NCBI RefSeq assembly: GCF_008124765.1 | Contig: NZ_VNHS01000008.1 | Location: 124,001-188,000, forward strand | DNA length: 64,000 nucleotides | Direction of reading: 5' to 3' | Source of the DNA: Paenibacillus methanolicus | GTDB taxonomy: Bacteria > Bacillota > Bacilli > Paenibacillales > Paenibacillaceae | Shown: positions 52,595 through 60,799 of the stretch, one piece after another | Layout: each line of letters begins with the position of its first letter | Position numbering within the stretch: position 1 is the stretch's first letter | Notes under the pieces: model-generated | The model's input: only the letters and a program-made list of their open reading frames with translations | Databases searched by the model: none | What the model was told of the DNA's origin: nothing | Translations under genes and position numbers: made by a program

Positions 52595-52623
52595 AGTATA
52601 CTGGGGATCGTAACCAGCGTAAA
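52595..52623 (-). promoter_or_regulatory. promoter of the SgrR-led operon
   Basis: On the minus strand TTTACG (52618-52623), a 17-base spacer and TATACT (52595-52600) lie 40 bases upstream of the SgrR-like start. Confidence 0.6.
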
Positions 52624-53028
52624 GAGGGCGGACCGGTAAAATCTATGTATTCGACTATGAATAAACGGGATCGTATGATGCGACGCGTGTCGTGCGCGCG
52701 GTTTAATTTCTACTTCATGATGCGCGGGGCGATCGTCTTGTCCTGCTCACGAACAAGTCGTACTTACCGGCATTTGCTATTGTTTCCTGCCGCTTGCGCA
52801 TCATGCGGCCAGATTCACCGACGTCCTATTTGCGAACGTTTGCTGGCGGCAATCAGAACCGTGAATGGGGACGTGTCTGCAGGAATTCGTGCCGCACCGC
52901 TTGCCGCCACCCAATTTACGCGAAAAGGCGACGCTGCCATGCGCCGCCTTGCCGCTGCCCAAAATAGCGTTCATCCCGCGCCGATCGTACCGCGAAGCGC
53001 TTAAGAGACAGCACGCTCTCCCATTCAG
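52624..53028. other. gene-free region
   Basis: About 400 bases between the operon promoter and the YpsA gene hold no supported gene. The plus-strand frame reaching 53004 has an Arg/Ala/Ser-rich composition and no ribosome binding site. No terminator for the YpsA gene was found here; I see nothing else. Confidence 0.45.
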
Positions 53029-53583
53029 CTATACATAATCCCAGTTCTGCTCGTCCGCCGCGTTCTGCACGTCTTCGCCCGTCAAGATGATATAGCCGTA
53101 CCCTTCTTCCTCATGCTTCTTCCAGGCGCGCTGCTTCATGAACTTCGGGCTGGCTTCTCCGTTCTCTTCATCATAGAACAGAAGAATACCGTCCGTCTTG
53201 CGCAGCAGCAGCTCGTCGCGCGCTTTCAACTGCCAGACGCCTTCATAAGGCTGCTTGCTGACGCTCGCGTAATAATCCACCTGCTTTAATATCCCGCGAT
53301 AATAATCTTGCTTTGCCTCGTTCCACTTCTCTTCGGGATTCAGATAAGCGGCCAAGACGGATACCTTCAGATCCGGATAGCGTTCGCGCAGCGAGATCGC
53401 CACTTCGCAAGCCCAGAGGTCAACGCCGTATTGTCCCGCCGTGATGACCCATTCCAGCCCGTCCTCGATTAGCGGAACGAGTTTGTTTTCGATCGCTTTC
53501 TTAATGAGCGGGATGCCTTTGTGCTTTTGGTCGAAAATCCCCAGCTCATGCGCGCGGTAGCCGGTCGCGAGTAAATTTTTCAT
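53029..53583 (-). CDS. YpsA family protein (DUF1273/SLOG)
   Basis: ATG 53583 (MKNLLATGYRAHELGIF) follows AAGGAG, giving 184 residues. It has the SLOG/YpsA features: an N-terminal strand with GYRAHELG, then EWVITAGQYGVDLWA and later GILLFYDEE. In Bacillus YpsA influences cell division; the SLOG fold suggests binding of a nucleotide-derived ligand. A long frame upstream is not part of it. Confidence 0.92.
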   Translation of the reverse strand: MKNLLATGYRAHELGIFDQKHKGIPLIKKAIENKLVPLIEDGLEWVITAGQYGVDLWACEVAISLRERYPDLKVSVLAAYLNPEEKWNEAKQDYYRGILKQVDYYASVSKQPYEGVWQLKARDELLLRKTDGILLFYDEENGEASPKFMKQRAWKKHEEEGYGYIILTGEDVQNAADEQNWDYV

Positions 53584-53657
53584 GCTTAACTCCTTGCCAC
53601 GCCAGGAATGGAATAGTGAACATTCCCTCCAGTTTACCCGGTACGCACCCGGATTGC

Positions 53658-53710
53658 AAAAAAAGAAAAAGCCCCGGCCGAACGGCATCGAACCGCCGCG
53701 AACCAAGGCT
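53658..53710 (-). terminator. terminator of the DUF3243 gene
   Basis: On the minus strand a long imperfect hairpin with GGCCG and AGCC/GGCT pairs ends in TTTTTCTTTTTTT. It lies 14 bases past the stop at 53724. Confidence 0.65.
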
Positions 53711-53723
53711 TCCCTTCTATATA

Positions 53724-54080
53724 TTAGTGCGTATCCGCTTGTTTGTTCTGCGCCAGCTTGACGAGCAAATGCGCCAAGGCGTGGCGTTCTTGCTCTTCCC
53801 CGACTTTCCACAGCTGCTGAAGCAAGTTCTCCTCGGCGTTGCGAGGCTGCTCATGCTCCGCGAGATATTGGGCGACCTTCTGCGCGGCAACGGCCAGCTG
53901 CTCTTCGCTCAGTCCGATCGCTTCGGCCATCTTCACCCGCTTGCTCAAGTAGGAGCGGAATTGTTCGAAATCCGCAAGAATTTCGTCCTTCTTCGCCGGG
54001 CTGAGCCGCTCGATCGTTTCCTCGATTTTACCGTTTTGAAGTTCTCCGTCCTTCAACACCGCGTGGTTACGTTCCGTCAT
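53724..54080 (-). CDS. DUF3243 domain protein
   Basis: ATG 54080 (MTERNHAVLKDGE) has AAAGGAGG upstream, giving 118 residues. The helical, acidic protein has the DUF3243 C-terminal pattern NAEENLLQQLWKVGEEQER followed by ALAHLLVKL, and the segment VAQYLAEHEQPRN. The Bacillus homologue YmfJ has no established function. Confidence 0.87.
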   Translation of the reverse strand: MTERNHAVLKDGELQNGKIEETIERLSPAKKDEILADFEQFRSYLSKRVKMAEAIGLSEEQLAVAAQKVAQYLAEHEQPRNAEENLLQQLWKVGEEQERHALAHLLVKLAQNKQADTH

Positions 54081-54156
54081 CGTAAACGCCTCCTTTAGGT
54101 AATCGGTACACGTATCTTTACCGTAAGGAGACAAGCTTGAATCAGGTTCAACGCGC

Positions 54157-54192
54157 AAAACCGCCCGATGCCCCAAAGGGCATCAGGCGGTT
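54157..54192 (-). terminator. terminator of the Gln-rich coiled-coil gene
   Basis: AACCGCCCGATGCCC and GGGCATCAGGCGGTT pair around CAAA. On the minus strand TTTTG follows. It lies 30 bases past the stop at 54224. Confidence 0.8.
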
Positions 54193-54223
54193 CGGATGAG
54201 CGATCGCGACGGATGCAGCGTCG

Positions 54224-54583
54224 CTATTGCGTGAATCCCGTCGAGGCGATCGGCGGTACCGCGCCGGACGCGGCGCTCGCGTTCATTGACATTCTCACTT
54301 GGGATTCCGCCTGACTAATCCGCTGCCCGATTGCCTGGATTTGGCGCTTCTGCGCGTCCATCTGCATTTGCAGTTGATTCTCCGCGATGGCAAGCTCCTG
54401 CTGAATGCCTTGGAGCTCCATAAGCACTTGGTTCACCTGTTGGGAGCGCGAATCGAGGCCGACGTTGCGCAGCGCTTGCTGCGCTTGTACGCGCTCTTGC
54501 TCCTTCTGCTGCTGCACCTGTTGTTGGAATTGCTCGTACGAAAGCTGCTGGCTATTGATCCCTTGATTCGGTTGCTGCTGCAT
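54224..54583 (-). CDS. Gln-rich coiled-coil protein (119 aa)
   Basis: GGAGG lies 11 bases before ATG 54583. The protein is about one quarter glutamine. Residues 15-95 form a continuous heptad-like helix (YEQFQQQVQQQKEQERVQAQ, QQELAIAENQLQMQMDAQ). It has no cysteine, no signal peptide and no membrane helix. Related Gln-rich proteins are seen in Paenibacillaceae, some spore-associated; the function here is unknown. Confidence 0.78.
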   Translation of the reverse strand: MQQQPNQGINSQQLSYEQFQQQVQQQKEQERVQAQQALRNVGLDSRSQQVNQVLMELQGIQQELAIAENQLQMQMDAQKRQIQAIGQRISQAESQVRMSMNASAASGAVPPIASTGFTQ

Positions 54584-54660
54584 ATCGTTCAGAACCTCCC
54601 TGTTTGCCTAAAGAATAGTTCTAATATGCGCAGTCTCGTTTGCTTTATGTAACCAGCGCG

Positions 54661-55962
54661 TTATTTTTTGGGTTTCTTGGGCCGGATCTCGCCGGTCATC
54701 CGCGCAAGCTCCCCGTCCTGCGCCTCGATGCCGCCATACCGATAGGCGGAATAGGCTCGCGTTAGCCTGACCCCGAAGTCTCCGCCAGTCTCCTCGCCGC
54801 TGCGAATCGCTTCGGCTTGCCCCATCTCGATCGGAGTGCGCGAAGGTTCGAACGGCTGCCCCGACTTCGTGCGCTCGGACAACCATGTCCGATAGAGGAA
54901 GACAAGCCGGGCAGACGGATCGTCCGCAACGGACTTTGCCTCAGGGCGGCTGCCAAGTCTGAAGAGCGATCGCCGTTTGCGCTTCGGCTCGGCGATCCGA
55001 TCTACCTCGTCCTGGTAATCCGCGCGATCCGCGATCCGTTCCCGGCGCAGCCACAAGGCTAGCCGAGCGATCAAGGCGCGCAGCAGAGACGGAACGAGCG
55101 GCAGCCGGCGAATGACCGCAATCAGAATGAAGAGGCCGACAACGCCCATGAAACCGTACATGATCCAATCCCACCACGGCGAAGGATCTGGAGGTTCGCC
55201 GGCGGGAAGCATCGAAGGCGGCGGCGCTGCCGGCTCCGATTGCGGAGGAGCAGCAGGCGATGGCTCCCCCGGCGCCAGCAGACGACTGATCCACTCGGAC
55301 GCCTGGCCCCAGACGGTGCGGAACCATTGCCGCAAGGTGCCGCTGGCGGCGAGCAGCAGCGTAGCTAATACGACAAGCAGCGTAAGCCGGATATTGCGGT
55401 TACGGACCGCCGCATCCGTTCGGGCGACCGATCCCGATGCGGCCGATTCCGCGCGCACCGTCCGGAGATTCACGACGAGCAGCATTGCTAACATCGTCGA
55501 CAATCCTCCCGCCGTTAACAAGAACGAGGAAACCGCGAAGCGCTCGTTGCGCTGCATAATAACCGAAAAGATGACGTAGATCAACAGTCCGATGCTGAAA
55601 TGCGCCGACGTAAATCTTACCGGCCACGGCGCAAGCGCCGCACGAGCTCCGCGGTACAAACCAACCATGCATCCAAGCGCGGTCGCGATGGCGGTACCGA
55701 TGGAGGCGACTGACAGCAGAAGCGCGCCGATTCCGGTTCCGCAGAGGACGGCAAGCAGCAACGTCACGGATGGCTGCCGGAACGCCGCGCGCACGCCCAG
55801 CAGATAACCGGCTGGATAGCTTAGCAGCAGTACGAACCACCACCATTGCTCCCATGCGGCCGGCTGTACGAGACCATTCGCCGCGAAGATAAGCGGTAAG
55901 TATACAATGAACTCGATCAGTCCCTGGAAGAATACAAGACTTGCTTCGCGGATTCGCTTCAT
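54661..55962 (-). CDS. DUF4129 domain membrane protein
   Basis: ATG 55962 overlaps the DUF58 stop (ATGA), giving 433 residues. About seven hydrophobic helices are interrupted by a Pro/Ala-rich external linker. The C-terminal cytoplasmic part carries the DUF4129-like end (RLVFLYRTWLSERTKSGQPF, FGVRLTRAYSAYRYGG). In the common operon, DUF4129 is joined to a transglutaminase-like protein; here it stands alone. It is coupled to the DUF58 and MoxR genes. Confidence 0.85.
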   Translation of the reverse strand: MKRIREASLVFFQGLIEFIVYLPLIFAANGLVQPAAWEQWWWFVLLLSYPAGYLLGVRAAFRQPSVTLLLAVLCGTGIGALLLSVASIGTAIATALGCMVGLYRGARAALAPWPVRFTSAHFSIGLLIYVIFSVIMQRNERFAVSSFLLTAGGLSTMLAMLLVVNLRTVRAESAASGSVARTDAAVRNRNIRLTLLVVLATLLLAASGTLRQWFRTVWGQASEWISRLLAPGEPSPAAPPQSEPAAPPPSMLPAGEPPDPSPWWDWIMYGFMGVVGLFILIAVIRRLPLVPSLLRALIARLALWLRRERIADRADYQDEVDRIAEPKRKRRSLFRLGSRPEAKSVADDPSARLVFLYRTWLSERTKSGQPFEPSRTPIEMGQAEAIRSGEETGGDFGVRLTRAYSAYRYGGIEAQDGELARMTGEIRPKKPKK

Positions 55963-57062
55963 GACAAGTCCGCCTCCTCGTCCGCCGGCGCTTCGATCGG
56001 CAGCCAGTTCACCTGGTGGCCACGCTGCCGCAGCAGCGCAGCCGCCTCCTCGATGGCTTCGCTCCAGAACGCGGATACCACCACGATATCGCATCGCTCT
56101 TCCTCGTCTGCCAAGACATCGCCAAGCAGCGCTTCGAACGGAACGCATCGGTGGACGACCAGCCTGGCCATGGCGTCCAGAACATGAATTAGATGTTCGC
56201 GTCCCGCCGCTCTCGAGGTCGCAATGTGTCGGGCCGGATCGTCCAAATCATGACCGTTCGAAGCAAAGCCGAAGGCGAGCCCCTGTTCCTCCGCAAGCTG
56301 CATCAAGCCTGCTGCCTTGCGAATGCCATGCTCGATCAGCTCCGTGTCGGTCACGGCCTGCCACATCCCCGCATGATCCTCCACGTTCAGCAAGACGGCT
56401 AACCGATAATCGGCCGTATAGTCGTGCTTGCGTACTTGAAGCGTGCCCGTGCGGGCGGTCGCTCCCCAGTTGACGTTCTTCAGCGGGTCGCCGTTCTGGT
56501 AAGTCCGCACGCCGCTGACGAGGAACGGATCTTCCATGATCCACCGGCGAACCGCGACATCGCCTTGCCAGCTGTGGGCAGGCAAACCTAACTCGCTTCG
56601 TTCCGCCGGAAGCGGGTAGACGGTTAGTTCCGCGTTCAGCGAGACGGTTCTCCATGCGCGGAACAAGCCGAACAAATCGCCCGACGAGATCGCGGCGGAC
56701 GTGAGTCGATATACGCCTCTCTTGGCGCATCGAACCTGATGCCGCCTCGTAATCTGACGCCGTCCGCCCAAGCTGAACAGGCTCGCGTGATTCTGGTACA
56801 GCGAACCGCTGCTTACATCCAAATTATCGCCGCCGCCGAACAACAGTCCGCTTCGGAGCTGCGATTCGACGCGAAGCCATGGAACGGGCAGCCGCTTCTC
56901 GTTCCGGATCCGTTCGATCATCTCGATGCGCTCGCCCTCAAAGCAGCTCCGCACGCTGAATGCACGTTCATAAGACAACTTGCGCATTCCCAAATAGCGG
57001 AACAAGAGCCTCTGAGCGACGAGCACGGGGACGAGAATAAGAATCACCCAATGAATCGTCAT
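55959..57062 (-). CDS. DUF58 domain protein
   Basis: The 367-residue protein has one or two N-terminal hydrophobic helices, then a large cytoplasmic domain with the DUF58 motif (RTYQNGDPLKNVNWGATART, TLQVRKHDY). A VWA-like C-terminal half follows with LAVLLNVEDHAG in the metal-site position. DUF58 proteins work with MoxR ATPases as a chaperone-like pair. It starts 32 bases after the MoxR stop. Confidence 0.92.
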   Translation of the reverse strand: MTIHWVILILVPVLVAQRLLFRYLGMRKLSYERAFSVRSCFEGERIEMIERIRNEKRLPVPWLRVESQLRSGLLFGGGDNLDVSSGSLYQNHASLFSLGGRRQITRRHQVRCAKRGVYRLTSAAISSGDLFGLFRAWRTVSLNAELTVYPLPAERSELGLPAHSWQGDVAVRRWIMEDPFLVSGVRTYQNGDPLKNVNWGATARTGTLQVRKHDYTADYRLAVLLNVEDHAGMWQAVTDTELIEHGIRKAAGLMQLAEEQGLAFGFASNGHDLDDPARHIATSRAAGREHLIHVLDAMARLVVHRCVPFEALLGDVLADEEERCDIVVVSAFWSEAIEEAAALLRQRGHQVNWLPIEAPADEEADLS

Positions 57063-57094
57063 CGCCGCACCTTCGATTCCGGCCGATTCATCGG

Positions 57095-58057
57095 CTAACC
57101 CGCGTGCATCGGCGCATCCGCCGGCACCTTGATCTGGGCGAGCACCGAGGCGATAACGTCGTCGGCCGCGTTCCCTCTAAGCCGAATTCCGCCGCGAACG
57201 ACGATCCGGTGGGCCAGAGCCGGAATCGCGAGCGCCTTCACATCGTCTGGCAGCACATAATCCCGCCCGGATAGCGCCGCACGGATCTGACATGCCCGAA
57301 GCAGCGCCTGCGCGCCGCGAGGACTTACCCCTAGCGCGACTTCCGCGTGCGCGCGCGTTGCCTCCGCGATCGCCAGCATGTATCGGAGCAGCTCTTCGCT
57401 CACCCGCACGGTTCGGCATACACGCTGAGCTTCGATCATCTCCGACGGCTCCGCCACGGCCGCCAGCTCTTCCAGTGGATTCGCCGCTAGAAATCGCTTC
57501 ATGATCGCTATCCCCTCTTCGGTTGACGGATAACCCATCCGAATTTTGAACAGGAAGCGGTCGAGCTGCGCTTCGGGAAGCGGGAACGTCCCTTGTTGTT
57601 CAACCGGATTCTGCGTGGCGATGACAAGAAACGGCTTCTCCAGCGCGAACGTCGTACCGTCCAGACTGACCTGCCCTTCCTCCATGCACTCGAGCAGGCT
57701 GGATTGCGTCCGCGGCGTTGCGCGGTTGATCTCGTCGGCCAGCACGATATTCGCGAATAGCGGGCCAGGCCGGAATTCGAATTCCCCGCTTCGCTGGTTA
57801 TAGAAATGAATGCCGGTCAAATCCGACGGCAGCAGATCGGGCGTAAATTGCACCCGCTTGAACGATCCGCCGATCGAGCGGGCGACCGCTTTGGCTAGCA
57901 GCGTTTTGCCCGTTCCGGGCACATCCTCGAGCAGCACGTGGCCGGAGGCGATAATGGCGATCAGCATATGATCGATAACAGTTTCTTTCCCGACGATGAC
58001 GGAGCCGACGTTGCCGCGGATACGATCGGCCAGCCGCTGGACAGTTTGGAAGCTCAT
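57095..58057 (-). CDS. MoxR family AAA+ ATPase
   Basis: The 320-residue protein has Walker A VPGTGKTLLA (about 46-55), Walker B VLADEINRA, sensor VIATQNPVEQQGTFPLPEAQ and the lid VRVSEELLRYML to ARGAQALLRA. MoxR ATPases act as chaperones or activators of VWA-containing partners, here the DUF58 protein encoded next in the operon. Confidence 0.94.
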   Translation of the reverse strand: MSFQTVQRLADRIRGNVGSVIVGKETVIDHMLIAIIASGHVLLEDVPGTGKTLLAKAVARSIGGSFKRVQFTPDLLPSDLTGIHFYNQRSGEFEFRPGPLFANIVLADEINRATPRTQSSLLECMEEGQVSLDGTTFALEKPFLVIATQNPVEQQGTFPLPEAQLDRFLFKIRMGYPSTEEGIAIMKRFLAANPLEELAAVAEPSEMIEAQRVCRTVRVSEELLRYMLAIAEATRAHAEVALGVSPRGAQALLRACQIRAALSGRDYVLPDDVKALAIPALAHRIVVRGGIRLRGNAADDVIASVLAQIKVPADAPMHAG

Positions 58058-58194
58058 GTACGCTTTCTCCTCTCAGTTATGCGCGAAGGTTGATAGGGAG
58101 CTTTTCCCATTTAGTATAACGGGTAACGAGAGTGCGCGCCATGTTCATTCCGCCGCTGCCGTTCGCGGTCCTCCGCCGGATACGCCCGGCCTGG

Positions 58195-58581
58195 TCAAGA
58201 TGGCGCGACGATCTCCACCTTGATCCGGTCCGGATCCTCGAAATAGATGGCATAATGGCGTTCGCCCCCGGCGTAGGGATGGGGCTGCGCATACAGCAGC
58301 GTAACGCCGCGAGCATGAAGCGCTTCGATCAGCGCGTCCACTTGTTCGCGCGATGCCGCGCGAAACGCCAAATGATTTAGTCCGACGCGCTTCCGGTGGT
58401 ACGGCACGTCCATATACCGCAGCTCGGCTTGAACGAACACGATGTAGGCATCGTTCGCCCGGTAACTGACGCCATGCGTCCAGCGCTGATAACGCTCATA
58501 GCCGAGCTGTGCCAGCAGCCAAGACCAGAATCGGTCGCTGCGTTCTAAATTGGATACGTAAAGTTCGATGTGATGAAGCAT
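58195..58581 (-). CDS. VOC family protein (glyoxalase/bleomycin-resistance fold)
   Basis: The 128-residue protein has the vicinal-oxygen-chelate pattern: N-terminal HHIELYVSNLERSDRFW, central HLAFRAASREQVDALIEAL and C-terminal YAIYFEDPDRIKVEIV. The metal residues H (HHIELY), H (NHLAF) and E (VEIV) are in place. The substrate is unknown. Its promoter contains a LexA-type box, suggesting DNA-damage control. Confidence 0.9.
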   Translation of the reverse strand: MLHHIELYVSNLERSDRFWSWLLAQLGYERYQRWTHGVSYRANDAYIVFVQAELRYMDVPYHRKRVGLNHLAFRAASREQVDALIEALHARGVTLLYAQPHPYAGGERHYAIYFEDPDRIKVEIVAPS

Positions 58582-58647
58582 GGATAAGCCTCCTCCATAA
58601 GGGCAAGCTTTTCGTCCCAGCTACGGTGGACGAGAAAGGATAAGAAC

Positions 58648-58677
58648 ATTATAGAACATATGTTCTCCATTTAACAA
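58648..58677 (-). promoter_or_regulatory. promoter overlapped by a LexA (SOS) box
   Basis: On the minus strand TTGTTA (58672-58677), an 18-base spacer and TATAAT (58648-58653) form the VOC promoter. The spacer holds the perfect palindrome GAACATATGTTC (58654-58665), matching the Bacillus LexA consensus CGAACRNRYGTTCG at all core positions. Only the outer C/G pair differs (A/T). Its position between -35 and -10 is typical for repression. Confidence 0.7.
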
Positions 58678-58690
58678 GCGTCATGACGCC

Positions 58691-58729
58691 AAAAAGCTTC
58701 CCGGCGATCTCGTCTCGCCGGAAAGCTTT
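58691..58729 (-). terminator. terminator of serS
   Basis: AAAAAGCTTCCCGGCGA and its inverted counterpart TCGCCGGAAAGCTTT form a 15-base stem. On the minus strand TTTTT follows. Confidence 0.8.
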
Positions 58730-58778
58730 CGCAATTGTATTTAGCGTCTTCTCTCCACTCCAGCTGCCTTATCTAACG

Positions 58779-60062
58779 CTAAACCGGGAGCCGGATTTCT
58801 TCCATCCCTCTCATATAAGGCCGAAGCGCTTCGGGAACGCGTATCGATCCGTCTGCCTCCTGATGATTCTCCATCAACGGAATGAGGATGCGAGGGGTCG
58901 CCGCCATCGTATTGTTCAGCGTGTACGCAAAACGCAGCTGTCCGCCCTCGTCTCGGTACCGGATCCCCGCGCGTCTGGCCTGAAAATCAAGCAGATTCGA
59001 TGCCGAATGCGTCTCTCCGTACGCGTGCCTGCTCGGCATCCACGTTTCGAGATCGAATTGCTTGTAATTTTTGTACGACAGATCCCCGGTGCAGACGGCC
59101 ACGACCCGGTAAGGCAGCTCCAGCAACCGCAGCAGCTTCTCCGCGTGCGACAAGATTCGTTCCAACCACTGATCCGCAAGCGCGGAATCCGCCCGGCAGA
59201 TAATGACCTGCTCTACCTTGGCGAATTGATGCACGCGATACAAACCGTGAACGTCCTTGCCCGCCTTGCCGACCTCGCTTCGAAAACATGGCGTCGCGGC
59301 CGCGAGCCGCAGCGGCTCCGTTAAGTCGATCGTCTCGCCCGCATGCATGGCCACCAGCGGCACCTCCGCCGTTCCGGCCAAGAAGCGGCCGCCTCCTTCG
59401 AGCTCGAAAGCCTGGTCGCGGCCTGCGGGGAAGAAGCCGGTCGCAGTCATAGCTTCTTCCTTCGCCATGACCGGAACGTCGAGCAGCGTGAAGCCTTCGT
59501 CGCCGAGCAGATCGAGCGCCAGCTGCTGTACCGCCCGATGAAGCATGAACCCCGCGCCTTTCAGCACATAGTGACGGCTGCCCCCGACCTTGACGCCGCG
59601 GCGCAGATCGAACATCCCCAGCTTCTCGCCCAATTCCACGTGGCTTAATAGCGGGAAATCCGTTTCTTGCGGCTCCCCCCATCTGCGTATTTCGACGTTA
59701 TCCTCATCGGTGCCGCCGTCCGGCGTATCCGGCGAGATCCAATTCGGAACTGCCAGCAGACGACGGTCCAGTTCGAGCTCCAGCTGCTTCAGCTCCGCTT
59801 CGGCTTGTGCCATGCTCGCGGCAAGTTCGGCGGCTTCCCGCTTCTCCGTCGCCCCCTCGGTCTCGCGTCCGTCGCGAATAAGCGCCGCGATCCGGGCCGA
59901 ACGCGCATTGCGCTCCGCGCGCATCGCTTCTACCCGCACCCGCTGCTGCCTATACCGCTCGTCGATATCGAGCAGCTCCGCCACATCGCATGGGATTCCC
60001 CTCCGGTCCGCCGCCTTTTGTACCTCGCTTGCCCGTTCTCGGATCATTCGAATGTCTAACAT
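58779..60062 (-). CDS. serS: seryl-tRNA synthetase
   Basis: The 427-residue enzyme has the N-terminal tRNA-binding coiled coil (about 30-105). A class II catalytic core follows: TAEVPL, the motif 2 region PCFRSEVGKAGKDVHGLYR with HQFAKVEQ, and motif 3 PRILIPLMEN. Several core positions differ from the most common bacterial form (for example HGLYRVHQF for RGLIRQHQF), so it may be a divergent or second serS copy. It charges tRNA-Ser. A T-box leader and strong promoter precede it. Confidence 0.92.
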   Translation of the reverse strand: MLDIRMIRERASEVQKAADRRGIPCDVAELLDIDERYRQQRVRVEAMRAERNARSARIAALIRDGRETEGATEKREAAELAASMAQAEAELKQLELELDRRLLAVPNWISPDTPDGGTDEDNVEIRRWGEPQETDFPLLSHVELGEKLGMFDLRRGVKVGGSRHYVLKGAGFMLHRAVQQLALDLLGDEGFTLLDVPVMAKEEAMTATGFFPAGRDQAFELEGGGRFLAGTAEVPLVAMHAGETIDLTEPLRLAAATPCFRSEVGKAGKDVHGLYRVHQFAKVEQVIICRADSALADQWLERILSHAEKLLRLLELPYRVVAVCTGDLSYKNYKQFDLETWMPSRHAYGETHSASNLLDFQARRAGIRYRDEGGQLRFAYTLNNTMAATPRILIPLMENHQEADGSIRVPEALRPYMRGMEEIRLPV

Positions 60063-60095
60063 GCGTCTCTCCTGCCTCTCGTTCGATGGAATGCC

Positions 60096-60311
60096 AAAAA
60101 GCGCTCTTCATCCCCATATGGGACGAGGAGCGCTTCTCTCGCGGTGCCACCCAACTTAGCCGGCTGCATGCGCCGACTCGCTTTGCTCCGCCTATAACGG
60201 GACGGACCCGGAATACTTAGAGGACGCCAAACCGATCTGATCGGCGACAATCCGTTCGCAACGCCTCCGAGTTGGATGCTCTTCATCGGCATGGTGTTCT
60301 GTGTATTTGTT
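60096..60311 (-). promoter_or_regulatory. T-box leader of serS
   Basis: On the minus strand the antiterminator motif GGGTGGCACC (60143-60152) is followed by the terminator arms AGCGCTC...GAGCGCT and TTTTT (60096-60100). The upstream part can form Stem I. The specifier codon could not be fixed; TCC in GTATTCCGGG or AGT nearby are candidates, both serine codons. Uncharged tRNA-Ser is the expected effector. Confidence 0.85.
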
Positions 60312-60317
60312 AGTAGA

Positions 60318-60346
60318 GATTATAGCAGCGCGGGGGAGCTTGCGCA
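60318..60346 (-). promoter_or_regulatory. SigA promoter of the T-box/serS transcript
   Basis: On the minus strand TTGCGC (60341-60346), a 17-base spacer and a perfect TATAAT (60318-60323) lie just before the T-box. Confidence 0.75.
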
Positions 60347-60435
60347 AGCCTTCGGTGACCGGTTTCCGCCGCAACCGCATATTAGCGTCCTTCCATCCGC
60401 AAGCTAACCGAAATCCGGCAGAGAGGAGCGGGCTC

Positions 60436-60744
60436 GTGGCAAAACAAAAAGAAAACGTTGGCCGATGCGCGTTATGCGGCAGAGACGAGGTCGAGCGGTC
60501 CGAACATCATCTGACGCCCAAGGAAATGGGCGGCACGTTTATGGGGACGGCTCTGCTATGCCGCACCTGTCACCGGCAAATTCACGCGCTCTACACGAAC
60601 GAGGATCTGGTGCGCATGGGCTTGACGACGATCGAGGCGCTCTTATCGGACGATAACGTCGCCGCTTACGTGAAATACATCCGCAAGCAGCCGCCCGGCG
60701 CGCTGCCGAAAGTCCGCAAATCGGCGCGCGTCAGGAATCGATAG
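60436..60744 (+). CDS. HNH-type zinc finger protein (YisB-like)
   Basis: The start is GTG 60436 with GAGAGGAG upstream, giving 102 residues. The motif CALCG-x14-LTPKEMGG with EHHLTP, then LCRTCHRQIHALY gives an HNH nuclease pattern with the paired CxxC zinc ligands. A basic C-terminal tail follows (RKSARVRNR). Small stand-alone HNH proteins are common in Bacillales; their DNA targets are mostly unknown. Confidence 0.85.
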   Translation: MAKQKENVGRCALCGRDEVERSEHHLTPKEMGGTFMGTALLCRTCHRQIHALYTNEDLVRMGLTTIEALLSDDNVAAYVKYIRKQPPGALPKVRKSARVRNR

Positions 60745-60747
60745 CGG

Positions 60748-60789
60748 CAAAAGACCGGGGAGCAGCTTGGCAGCCGCCTCCCCGGTCTT
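60748..60789 (-). terminator. terminator of the 177-aa gene
   Basis: AAGACCGGGGAG (60751-60762) and CTCCCCGGTCTT (60778-60789) pair perfectly. On the minus strand TTTTG follows. It sits between two convergent genes. Confidence 0.75.
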
Positions 60790-60799
60790 CCGGTAACCC

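Noticed and set aside
52519..53004. 161-residue plus-strand reading frame
   Set aside because: Overlaps the promoter and start of the SgrR-like gene in the opposite direction, has no ribosome binding site and an Arg/Ser/Ala-rich composition typical of a chance frame.
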